Origin: Gymnorhina tibicen
Lineage: Eukaryota > Chordata > Aves > Passeriformes > Artamidae
Length of the DNA: 64,000 bases
Assembly: GCA_013399875.1 (NCBI GenBank)
Contig: VXAZ01009477.1
Location: 62,001-126,000, forward strand
Reading direction: 5' to 3'
The notes below the pieces were generated by a model. The model was not told the origin of the DNA and did no database searches. It was given only the letters and a program-made list of their open reading frames with translations. The translations under genes and the position numbers were made by a program. This document shows positions 51,088-62,800 of the stretch, one piece after another. Numbering within the stretch: the first letter of the stretch is position 1; the number at the start of each line of letters is the position of its first letter.

Positions 51088-54000
51088 AGGTGCTAGAGGA
51101 CAAGCCATACATAATCCATCATAAAATAGAGTCGACCCAGAGAAAATCCTGGTCTGCCATTAAGGCTTCTGAGGGAGGGTCAGGTTGTCAAGATTCTGAA
51201 CACATCTATGCAAAAAGCAGTGGATCATGTGATTACGACATTTTTCCTCCAGAATGAAGAATCCTAAATCAGAATTAATTTTCTCCTCAAACTATGGTTT
51301 TAGTGACTTCAAGAGTGCCCAAATTTCAACCACTGTATCCAGATATTCTGGTAATGTAGAATCATCATCATCATAATTTTTTAGTTCACCTGTGTGCACA
51401 TGAAAGGGACACATAGCTTTTTATTTAATTTTCTGACACAATGGAGTAGTGTTTTATTGCTGCCTTTTTGCTACAGACTATCATTTTCAGTACTTTAAAA
51501 AATCTGTTGCGAGATTTTGTCAATTAGTCCCAGAGAGTTCGATCCAACAGGAGTTTCATTCTCAAAACACCATCTGGGAAAACACTGATGTTCACATACA
51601 ACAATGTATTATAGACTGGCTGCAAGTGCAAATGAAAACAGTTGGTATAATGTCTACTGAGAATACCTTCTTAATAGACTAAAGTAATGAAATTGAAAGT
51701 GATAATTATGTGTCTGTATCTGTACAAAATAGCAGCTCACATTTATCTGTCTGTATAGTCTGAATCTGTTGGCAAAGTCTGCCAGTGAGACTGATTAATA
51801 TGACAGAGTGACATTCTAAGAGCTGAATGCAGTTTTTATTGCCTTGTCATCTGACAGCTTCAAAGCATTTGTACATAAGAGTTTTTCTCACATGGAAACT
51901 ATGTTGGTTGTCAGTGAGGTTTCTGTCTTGTTAGCCTGCTTCATTTTGTTTCTCAGAGGCAACTGTTCCAGTGGGATCCCCGTGCACTGATCATTCCCTG
52001 AAAGTCACCTTCCTATGAAGGACCAAGACAAACCTTGTTCCGTACTCCAATGCTCATGTTCATTACAAACTGAACCTGACTAACTTCTTCCTGTTATGCT
52101 TATCCTGACGAAAGTCAGTCCTAAAGTTAAAAAAAACTGCATGAAAAAAAACCAAAACCAAAAATAGCATTTTCTTTCAAAGGAAACAAATATAAGATTT
52201 TGTGTCTGCCCAATTACATCAATTCTAAGAGCCATTCCTTTCTAAGCATAGGAAAATCAATAACCTAGAGACAGAAAACTGAGTAACAGCTCAGTGACTT
52301 TTTATTTATTCTCGTGAATTGTTGCATTTTCCAGATGTTGCTTTCAGTGCTCATTGAAGATAAATTAAGTGCAGTTGAAGTTGTGTGAGCTAAGCAAGAA
52401 AAAAATAAGATCCAGTTGCATGTTCTCACTTACATATTTATTACAAAATATTTAGAAGTTTTCTAGAAGTATTTTGAATTAGTCTTATTTAACAATGTGA
52501 AGATTTGGGATATGACACCGGTTATAACAGAAGGAAATCAAAATGGATATCATAATAAAGTGAGGAAAGAAAATAGACAAGAGGGGGACGAAAGTATTTT
52601 AAAAGTTTGTTGCCTCTCTTTTTCAGCAGGGGTTCCTAGGAAGTTGTGTTGGCCTGCAGAACTCTAGCTTATCTTCCATTCTCAAATTTGCTTCTTTTTA
52701 GCATTAAAGGAGGGGCAGGTGAGGGTGACTCCTACTTGCTCTTAATACATTATGCCTGTATTGGACACTCAGAAATGGACTTCAAATTAATACATAAAGT
52801 AGATTTGCATAGGGAAAGAGCCCGAGTAGAAGTGGTCCATTAATTGCAAACCACTGAATGATACAGAAAAATTGGAGCTTTTTTTTTTTTTGCCTCTTAG
52901 TAGCTCATTTCAGCCTTAAAGACAGTGTTTCTTTCCAACAATTAGTGAGGTATGAGCCACACTGAACCATGGGAATTGCACTCCCAGGCTTGCGTTGTAA
53001 ACGCAGTCATTAGCTACATTTAGCTGGAGAAGTCAAAAGCATGGTAATAAGTTGTGGAAATATATGCATGTCATGCCTAGAGTAACTGATACTGTCACGG
53101 GCTAAAAGTTACAACAACCTACTGGAAATCTGTGATGTTGTGGCACAGAGGTTTGGTAATCCACAGTATGTGAAATGGAATTGACTTGAGCTCTGAAAAC
53201 CTCAATTCAAACCGTGAAAGGAAAGTAGAAGGCACAAGTATTGATTGTACATGTCTTCAAATATGCCAACAGGCTATTAAGTCAACACAGGAATTCTGTC
53301 AATGGGAACTCAGTCCATAACAGACGGGCAATCTGTTTTTGCCAAATTTTAGACAAGTTCAAGTCCAAACATTTTAACTGTGAACTTTCTACCTTGGGCT
53401 CATCTGCAAGTCAATTCCCAACAAGAAAAGGCACTAGCATTATTTCATGACATCTACAGCAAGTCCAAATGTTTTATGTTAGCCACAGATCTGGCTTTTG
53501 GGCCTTATAAAATCTGTGGGTGCTGAAAGACATGAGCTGGTAGAACATTTTTTGTTTGGCCCGTTCTCTCAGCAAAGTGGTGCGTGGAAGTTAAAGAGAA
53601 AAGCATTGCATGGAAGTTTAGTAAGAAAAACTCATGCAGAGGAAGACTGGAAGCTTCCAAAACAACAGTCGTACGGCCTTCTCAGACTCTTTGGGTTGTC
53701 TCTTGTAGCTGATTCACTAAATGTTCCCTTTAAGAGTTCAAGAAGGAACTTAATTATTTGGAGTGAACTATAATTTCTGATTTGTATTTTACTATAAACC
53801 GAGCATTGTGAAGAAACTGCTGGGGAGGGAGATGCATGAGGCACTGTCACAACTTGTTATATCCACAACTGTTATATTTTTAAATATTTTAAAGAGTAGG
53901 AGGTAGTTCTCTTTACTTCTCTTTCATGTGTTGTTTTTCTGCCAAGAACTGCAATAGTTTTAGAGTAGAATTCTTTCTGAATATTGTTTGCAAGATACCC

Positions 54001-56693
54001 TCTGGCAGCTGAAATACTCATGGCTTACAAACTACTGAATGTTCACACCATTAGGGCCAATCACTAAATGGTTGACTTAGTTCCTAGTAGAGAATTTTGT
54101 CTTACTTTTCAGCAGCAATTTTTAATGATATTCTAGTCTTGATTTATGTGTTACAAAAAAAAGGGAACAGTACTCTTCAACCTCTTCATGTTCTTCACTG
54201 GTGAACAAAATTACTCTTCATGTTCTGGCCCTCTTTCTTTTCCTTGTCTTGCTTTGCCTTGCCTGACCTAAATTGGTAAAGGAAAATTACTGTTTTCTTT
54301 CAGTTCTTTCAGACTCGTCCAAGAAGATTAAACTTTCCAGACCTCCCCACATTGCTTGTATATTATGATTCATTCTTAATTCATAGGCTGCTGGGTCATG
54401 CTTATTATAGAACTGTCCTATCTTTAATAATCCTTTTCACAAGGGTTTTCATTTATCTTCATTTTAATTTTACGTATTAGTTCAAAACCTTGAAAAAGAT
54501 CAAGCACTGACATTTCCAGCTTTTTCCTCCCACTATAGGGGAAGATCCTCTCATTCTAAACCATTAAAAAAAGAGCTCTGTTTTACATCCAGCTGATGTT
54601 CTTTTGCTCAGTGGGGAGGAAAAAAAAAATTTGTTTTATGCAAGGCTGATGATTTCTGTTTTACTGCATGTGTTAAAATTTGATGCCAAAAGATAATAAT
54701 CTTTCCTGACCATTTTTAATTATATCACATTGCTTTCTACAGCAAGTAAATGTCACAAAAGTCCTGCTTGAAGTTCTTCTCCTTTAGTTTTCAGACATGC
54801 ACTCCCCCACCTACCCAGGGCTTTCTAGGGTTTACCAGATATGAGATTGCATAATCATAAAAACATCAATAAGGTCTATAAATCCTAAGAGGAATGTCAG
54901 GTTAATGGTCTATATTTTAATGACAAATGCAAAAAATCATGTAAGTCATGTTAATGCCCAGAAACTTACTAGACTGAATCATATCTAATGGCATAATCTT
55001 TCTGGGAAATAGATAAAACTTTCAGTCAAGACAGTCTGGATCTGGCTATGGCTGTACTCTGATTGTTGGGTGGTATATAGAAGATAGGTCTTCCAACAGG
55101 GTAAACAGTAAGAGCTGCCAGACTTTCCATCATCATCCAATGACCTGATAGTTAGGAGAAAATGTCCATGTTCCATGCAGAGATGCAGTTTTTTCTTCTA
55201 TCATGATAAGTCAAATAACCAACTATCTACCCTTCCAATAATTGAATAAGTTTTGTTTGAAAAAGAAGCCAAAACCAATTATGTGAGCTGTGGAATTCTA
55301 CTGCTTGATCTGCACAAAAAATTCTGACTGTTGTTAAAGGAAATACAGACCATAGGAGGACCATGTAATGTTCCCTGGTAGATCAGGTTATGGCTAGTCA
55401 TGATTGCTTAAATTTGGAGGGGTTTCTAATGGGATGATTTATCACCTCTGACTTCCAGCTTTCTTATTTGCCAAGCCATGTATCTCCAAACAAAATTCTT
55501 GAGGAGACTGACAGCTCTTCAGTGAACAGTGATACAGTTCATGCATTGCTTAATTATTTCCAAAAAATTCTTGGCTTTTTCCTTAATTCTGTAAAAAATT
55601 GCCACGTAATGCAGGAACTCCTTGAGGCTTCATCAGTAATTTTAGTGTTTTCCATTTGGTACAAAAGCAAGAGAAATTCAATGCCTACAGTGACTTTTGT
55701 ATGATGGGTGGAATTCACCCCCATGCCCGCATGTCCGCAATGAAGCCATTGCATTAGTCTGACTCTTTACAGCAGCATCTGCTTTTACGGGTTGTTAAAG
55801 TCCCAGGTTAATGCTGTCATCCATGGATCCTTTACCCTACCCTGTCCTTAATGCAATGTACTGAATTCTTTTGTTAGTTTCCAGTGTAGAGTCTCCTTTC
55901 CATGCACAGCCACACCAAGGGTCATCAGAGCAGGGGAACTTGTTGTACTCAAACTATGTTTCTAAAGTACATAAACCCACTTTGAGATCTTCTCATCTAT
56001 ACCCCAACTGTTGTATTATTACTGGCTTGCTTTACATTTCGCTGCACTCTATACATCATGCTCTGTCATCTCTCAAACCAGACTGCTCCACATAAATGTT
56101 AGACACTGTGTTTCCCTGCTCTCTGCAGTGCCTACGAATTACTGCCTAGGAATAACATTAAGTATTGTTTCCACAATGCACTAGATTTCTTTGTTACTGG
56201 AGAAGAAGCAGTGGTTGAAGAGACAGACCACTGTTTTTCATTAAGCTATTTTTAATACCTGTTTTAGTTTAAAAACAGCAGGCTAAGTATCTGCATTCAT
56301 CCACAAATAAAACTATGTTTAAATACAATTAAGGCTGTAAATTAAATTTCAGATCTTAAATTCTCTTGGTCAAAACACAAGAGAAAAGAGAGGGCAAAGC
56401 TTAATATGTCCAACTGGTTGAAAATGCAGCGTTCTGTGGAAAACACATGACTTACTAGGGAACTTTAAAAAAAAATATATGCATTTTCATCTAAAAAATG
56501 CATCTTCAAGACAAAAATTCAAAGAACAAAAAGGTCTTCAAATAAATGTATTGCTTTGGCTCAAAACTCAGGACCTTGATGGTTCATTGTAACGTCTTGT
56601 TGGAGCTGTAATTTTAAAACTTCATTAGTTCTTCCTGTTTTGAGGGCTGGGTCCTTAGGCTGACAGTATATGTGGGACATAATGGTCTCCCCG

Positions 56694-56779
56694 TTTTATA
56701 AACTCAGACACCTCAGGAAACCTGTAGGCATCTTGGATGCCTTTACAAACTTAGACACCTCAGGAAACCTGTAGGTATC
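56694..56779. repeat. 47-nt tandem duplication (minisatellite seed)
   Basis: A unit containing CAGACACCTCAGGAAACCTG and TAGGCATC at 56701-56732 recurs 47 nt later with three changes visible (ACTC/ACTT, GGCATC/GGTATC, TTATAA/TTACAA). Confidence 0.88.
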
Positions 56780-56850
56780 TCTGTGAAGTTCAACAGCTTG
56801 TACAGGGGTTCTGTTTTGTTCTCATCTCTTTTTTTATCAAAAAGAAACAC

Positions 56851-56879
56851 TTTGAATGAAGAACATCTTTTCATTCAAA
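56851..56879. repeat. perfect 10-bp inverted repeat, 9-nt loop
   Basis: TTTGAATGAA (56851-56860) and TTCATTCAAA (56870-56879) are exact reverse complements. Confidence 0.85.
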
Positions 56880-57803
56880 TACTTGGTTTTCCAGCAGACA
56901 GTCAAAATAAAATTTTTCAACCAACTGTATTACAGTCATAACAAGCTATGAAAAAAATTATGGTTTTGCCATTTAAACAGTGAGTTACCTTGTACTATTG
57001 TTTTCCAGTGAGACCTTAGTGATATTTTAACTTACCAGTTTTGTTCTTGAGTAAAAACAACTTATCAAAATGAAAAAAATTTTTATTGGCCTCTATTTGA
57101 AGGAATGATTAGATGCAGTTTTTGTGGGACTAGAATGCATTATAAATACTTAAATTCCTCAAACATGGGTGACTTTTAATGCCCTTGAATTATTTTCCAA
57201 TGCACCCAGTTAGATCAGGGCAACAAACTCGTTGATATTTGGAAGCAGAGGAGTATGAAGTCAAATTAACTCTTCTAGTGCCTCCAAAATCTGAGATACA
57301 GTTTTGGCAAGAATGCAAAGAGTTCAGAATTGCAAGATCTGTTCAGGTTCAAATCATAGGAAGGGTTGAGTGTCTCCCTCAGTCATTAAGCCAAATTTTC
57401 ATACTGTGTTAAAGCAAATTCCAAAAGATAGAAGGACTGACAAAGACTGATCCTGATGGTTATATTTACCTGTTGTTTAGTGAATTCATCCTCATACTCA
57501 GACACAATGGAGACTCTTAAAAGAGTCAGAGGTGTGATTAGTTGCAGAGGCTCACAACCACACTGTCATGGTGCAGTTTACTCTTTCAGAACATCCATGT
57601 GCTGGCAAGGAGGTAGGGATGATTTCTGTTCGTTTACTTGCCTAACTGGTTTGGGGAGCAGAAATTTAAGTAACTTCTGATCTTGTTTCCTCTCTGACTA
57701 TCCTAAAACTCCCATTAATTCATAACTTCATACATTCATAATCTCAAACTGCCAGAAGGTGATGAGAAAACTGTTAATCTCATTGCTCTCCTGCTTGGCT
57801 GTA

Positions 57804-57828
57804 TAAGTCCCTTAGCTTAAGGGACTTA
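57804..57828. repeat. perfect 11-bp inverted repeat, 3-nt loop
   Basis: TAAGTCCCTTA (57804-57814) and TAAGGGACTTA (57818-57828) surround GCT. Past a 2-nt bulge the outer CTG and CAG can extend the stem to 14 bp. Confidence 0.9.
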
Positions 57829-58129
57829 CAGTTTTATTGTTCTTGCAGTTTCTAATCAGATTTTAAAAGAAATCTAAGATCATTTTCAGGATGTGATTAT
57901 AAGTTCATATGAATTGACACAACAAAGAAACAGCAGAAGCCAAAAATATCAGTATAAATGTCAGTGGTTTGAAAGGTCACTTCTCCCCATTTCCCTACCA
58001 ACATCTTTCGTATAAAACAGTGACTTGTAATGTAGTCACACATCCTGTATTCATCCCTTTAGCTAAACAGTCCAATACAATAATAGCAAATGAGTGTAGG
58101 AGGAGATGGTTTAGTTTCAGCAGGCATGA

Positions 58130-58235
58130 AGCCTCATTTTACTCAGGGCAGTGTAAATAGGAGTGACTCTGCTGCAGTTACAAGGATAATACCACTGGGA
58201 GACTTATGAGGAGAGATGTGAATCAGGCCAGGAGG
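58130..58235. repeat. remnant of an ancient amniote interspersed repeat (possible)
   Basis: GCAGTGTAAATAGGAGTGAC, TCTGCTGCAGTTACAAGG, ACCACTGGGAGACTTATGAG and GATGTGAATCAGGCCAGG follow the same old pattern as the 2.1-kb remnant (gtgtaaatcaggagtaactcc ... gagttacaccagtg ... gaatcaggccc) over about 100 nt. Confidence 0.4.
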
Positions 58236-58721
58236 GTTTATTTTAATTTTCTTTTAATTTTTCTCTTTATGAGGACATTATTGGTACGGGATGGATGATG
58301 GTGTTACCGCTTCTCTTGGAAACACAGTGCACACTCATTTCTTAGAGTAGCTGGTATGTAGTAGATCAGTCTGCTGAATGAGTGACAATAGGACAGGCCA
58401 CCCCAATCCTGCTGCTGTTGCATAGCTGGAATTCCTCTTGACTTTAATGAATGTGCAGTCAGCACAAGGGCTCCTCTACTTCACTGATATTGTCACCTGG
58501 AAGACTGAATAAAGTATTTTCTCTTTATTACCTTTATGTACAACTTAATTGTCTCCAGATGATGTGTTTTGCACACTGAAGCATATTTATATTCAGAAAC
58601 ACTGAATATTCATTAATAGCTTCACACGCCAGAGAATATGTCACATAAGTAACCATGGTGCTAAGGATGTCATGGGTGCACTTACCTTTTCAATATTCTT
58701 GTCAAAATGAGCCTGTGTGGT

Positions 58722-58750
58722 TTCTATATAGAGCACACCTCTATATAGAA
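58722..58750. repeat. perfect 12-bp inverted repeat, 5-nt loop
   Basis: TTCTATATAGAG (58722-58733) and CTCTATATAGAA (58739-58750) surround CACAC. Outside a small internal loop, TGTGG (58716-58720) and CCACA (58756-58760) can add five more pairs. Confidence 0.9.
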
Positions 58751-59492
58751 GAAGTCCACAGCAAGGCTAGATGAAAAATGCCTTGCTTCAGCTCTTTTTA
58801 TCCCCCATATGCTTTAGAAAGTTTGTGAATCAGAATAGGATACTTAAGCTTAATTTATCTTTTATTTCATACCTGCTTTTATTGGAGCGTTCTGCAATGT
58901 TATTATCATCTCTGTTATTCATCCTCAATGCTGGTTGCACACAGAGAATTCCCTGTTCTGTTCTGTTTCCAGTCCTTTCTTTGCAGTCTTCTTTCTCTTC
59001 TGTCAATAGCTGATCTTCACTTCTTGTTTCTCAATTTTTGCCTGGATATCATTGTTCAATCTCAAATGCTGCTGAACATTTCTTGTAACACTGATTTCTC
59101 ATCTCTCTTTTCTTCCATCTTCTCTTTAACTAATACAGCCAGAGGCTTAAATTGGAGGCTTTATGAGAAGAATAACCAAGGGATAAAGGCTGTAGATCCT
59201 GTGTGTTCTGAAAAAACAGTGACTCCAAAAACCAAGCTGAGAGTTCTTAGGAGCACCCAGTTGAGCAGTGACTGCAAAAAATAGGAGAAAGAGCTTGATT
59301 CCTAGATTGAGTAAACTTGGAAAGGTGTCTTTACCTATCTTTGTAGGATGTCAGAGACCGTTTCAGAGATACCTTGTCCAGCTGTGGTATCCATACTGCA
59401 GGATACTGAAGGATACCAAAATGCAGGAGCAACTAGATGTCTGATCCTAAAGCTAGTGAATTATAATTTCAGCTTAATTCAGTTATTTTCTA

Positions 59493-59558
59493 AGTAAGAA
59501 TGCTTCCTTAGTAAGAATTCATCCTAAGAACACTTCCTCAGTAAGAATGCTTCCTTAG
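59493..59558. repeat. degenerate minisatellite of about 16-nt units
   Basis: AGTAAGAATGCTTCCTTAG occurs exactly at 59493-59511 and 59540-59558, 47 nt apart. Between them lie two degraded units, AGTAAGAATTCATCC and AAGAACACTTCCTC, giving four units in all. Confidence 0.85.
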
Positions 59559-59784
59559 TCAAGGCTCTTCTTGTTTTGTGGAAGTTCATTTGACTTTTTC
59601 AAATAAAAATCAATACAAGTGTCATAATGTCAATGCTGTTGATCTGACTGAAGAGTGCTCAGAGTCCTGGACTATATTTTGTGCCAATATCACTTCCTCA
59701 GGATGTCATTGTGGAGACTTAAGCAGCCTACAAAGTATCGTATGCGAAAACATCTGACGTCAGTTAGTGGAGGGAGACAGCGTG

Positions 59785-59860
59785 GTTTCATTGCTTATAT
59801 TCAGGGCAGCTAGCCAGGAACTCCAGGGCTCTAACCCTGCTCTGCTTCGGGGAGGACTGT
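59785..59860 (+). mobile_element. possible MIR-like SINE remnant
   Basis: AACTCCAGGGCTCTAACCCT followed by GCTCTGCTTCGGGGAGGACT resembles the central MIR block (cctgggttctaaccctgctctgcc), but the flanks cannot be followed. Low confidence. Confidence 0.3.
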
Positions 59861-62800
59861 CACAGTCTGGACAGATCAATGCAAGCAGAAAAAAAAGTTT
59901 CATCAGAGAGGTGGTTGAGATAGTGTCTAGTACAGGACTATGGAATACAATACAGAGCTTTACAGACATGCAGTATAGCAGGTGGAAGTGAAGAAAAAGA
60001 TGTACTGACCCACTGAAATAGTGGTATTTCTCTAAATGAAAAGGCACCCTTTTTTTCAATTTTGCATGTAGACTTCATGCCTTTTGTTTTGTTTGTTTGT
60101 CTCAGTGTTTCAGTCATGTAAATCATGACATTGGATTTACACTCTTTTTCCTTGCAACTACTTCAAAGATTCCACCCCTTCATTTTGCAAACTGTACCTG
60201 CCATTGTGTCATTGTTAAATATGTATGTAGAACACAAGCAAAACAGGATACCCTTGACTTTGGTGCAAGGGAGAGCCTGTGTCTTCTCCTGCATGTTATC
60301 TTTATGAAAATGTGCATGCATGTATGAGGCTAAATTACTAGTGTTCGAGGGTACTTGCCATGGGACTGTACTGTAGATACTCCCAAAGGAGTATCTCCCT
60401 CCCAAGGCAAGCAGGTTTGTAAATACACAGGCTTTTCCACTCTTCTTTAGCCTGTATTTGTTCCTCATGATTGATGAAAACAAGTACTACTAAAGGCCCT
60501 TGTGGACTACATTAATTATGCCAGTGGTTGATTGGTTTGGCCTCAAATGCTTTGTAACAATAGGCAGATTTAATTAGCAACAGCTCTGATTGCAATAGCC
60601 TCACAACCTCCTGGGAGCGTCATGCACTGAGCTTCCTTTTGCATTATTGTCAAGCCATTAAACAACGTTTAATTTTCCCAAATTAAAAAAAACACAAAGC
60701 ATACAATGCATTATATGTAGAAACAATAACAGAACTGTCTTCACATAAGCTGTAATAAAAACGTTTCCTTATTAGGTGACTGAATGCCAACATTGCTCTT
60801 TCCTGTGATACTCATTGTCTGTAAAAGTTAAATATTTAGAATCTGTTTTAGTTGAACAGTACTGCCAAAACCAGTCTTTTGGATTTTCTTTCTTCATTGT
60901 AGAGAGCTTCAAAATAAATACGGCTTGAGGTAGTTGTGCATGTCTGTGTGGGGAGACAAGATTGGAACAGGTCTGAAAGGGCTGGAAATACCACACAAAC
61001 CCCTTGAAAAATAACACTTTGGGAAACCTGCTCTTAACTCTCATGAACAATAGCTTGTTTGGAAGTATTTTTGCAAGGCCTCTACCATTTACACAGGTTG
61101 TTTGTGTGGTGTTAAAATAATGATCTTCTGAGCACATAAAGTAATCATAGGTTGTAAAGGATTAAAGATCCTTAGACACACTTTAAAACTCTCATTTTAC
61201 TAGTTCAAAAGTCTTTGCTACTATGCATTATCTAAGAAGCCTTTAAAATTGTTCTGAATATTTTTGGGATTGACTTTTCTGCTGCTGATCCCTACTGTGT
61301 GAAACGGAATGGTTCCAGTTTACAGGAGCAGAAATTTTGGCCTGGAATTTTCAATATGATTGTGGATGTTCTGTTCTTCAATAGCATTGGGATGTTTCGC
61401 TCTCACACCATATTTAGCATTATCTGCTCTTCAGAGAACTATTTCTTTTTGAAAACAGAGATGAAAGTGGGGTGGAATTGGATATTTTATTTTTAATTCA
61501 GATTGCTCTTGTTTTTTTCCAAAGTTTGAAAATAAAGCCAAGCCAAAGATTTGTCTTTACTCTTGAAACCAAAGCACAGGCTGAGCTGTTTAACTATGGC
61601 CATATGACAAAAGAAAAAAAGAAAAGAAAGAGCAACATAAAACTATATTAAAAGTCGTTGGAGCTGAAAGAATTAGTATTAGAATATTCTTATTGGCTTT
61701 TACTCTTCTTTGGCTCATCCTCTTTATTGCACACAAAACTTTGCCAAAATCAGTAAACAGCCTTCTATCTGAATCCTGGAGCTCTTCTGTTATGAATACT
61801 GACATCCTACATGCTATATAAATAGTGTGCTTTGGATAAAATATGCTGGGGGGCAAAGAGCTGTACAGCCTTTAAGCTAAGATGAGCCTTCGGCTTTATG
61901 CAGAGTTAAAGCAGTGCAGTTACCTTTTGACCAGGCTTCATGTCCATGTTTTTGAATCTCATACTGAGGACAAGAGTTCTGGGAGCAGTATCATCAACAC
62001 ATGATGCCACCTTACAGAATTTGTTTGTTGCTCTGTTAAAAGATTTTTCTCTGCACAACACAGTTCTTGTAATTAGAGACAGAAGCAATAAAATGCATGC
62101 TCATTTTCCACCTGCTTCTTGCCTTCTCTTTGACAAGATGAAGAAGAAAAAAACAGTAGAAAAGTGGCCAATTTTTGATTCATCTATCATAAGTTAGCTT
62201 TTAAGGGTGTAATTATGTTCTCAGTATTCTGAGAGGCAATGACAATGATGGTAGCATAAACTTTTGCATTATGGCTGTCAAAGAAACTGCCTGAAACACT
62301 GAGGAGAAAGTGGAGGTTTTCTGTTTCAGCAGCCTGTTTAATCTCTGTGTTCCTGCTCAGTGCCAGAGGGCCAAATTCTTAGTATTCTGTAATGCCCATC
62401 CAGTCTGCTATGAATTAGGCACAGGTGCAGACAATATTGACCATTTTGTAAGATACTCTTGAGACATGTGGAGTTCTACCAAAATGCAAAATAACATTCT
62501 TTTATTTTTTTGAACGTAGCTGCACATTTTTAAACTACGCATCTCAGATCGCTTTCCCATAAAACAGAAATCCTCCAGGCTCCTGCTGGCTTCTGCAACA
62601 GTAGTCAGGGTTCTGTCTGTAAGGTGGTTGGAAATGAGTTGATACTTAGAAAATTAAATGTAGGTGGAGTGCAGTCACCTCAGGCAGGAGTTAAGCAATA
62701 AGGCTGGAAAACACTGCATGGTGCCAACAGCATTAGCATAATCAACAGCATTAGTGAGAACCAGTAGCAGGAACATGACACAGGCTGCAGCCAGGGATGC

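Noticed and set aside
58722..58750. Pre-miRNA
   Set aside because: The hairpin is strong but shorter than a canonical precursor stem; kept only as an inverted repeat and a finding.
58928..59284. 118-codon + strand open frame
   Set aside because: Hydrophobic start and basic end are suggestive of nothing specific; no family match and no gene signals.
60772..61137. 121-codon minus-strand open frame
   Set aside because: No domain, promoter or splice evidence.
61140..61175. Possible CR1 terminus (AATCATAGGTTGTAAAGGATT)
   Set aside because: It resembles a CR1 end only over a few short words and has no adjoining CR1 body.
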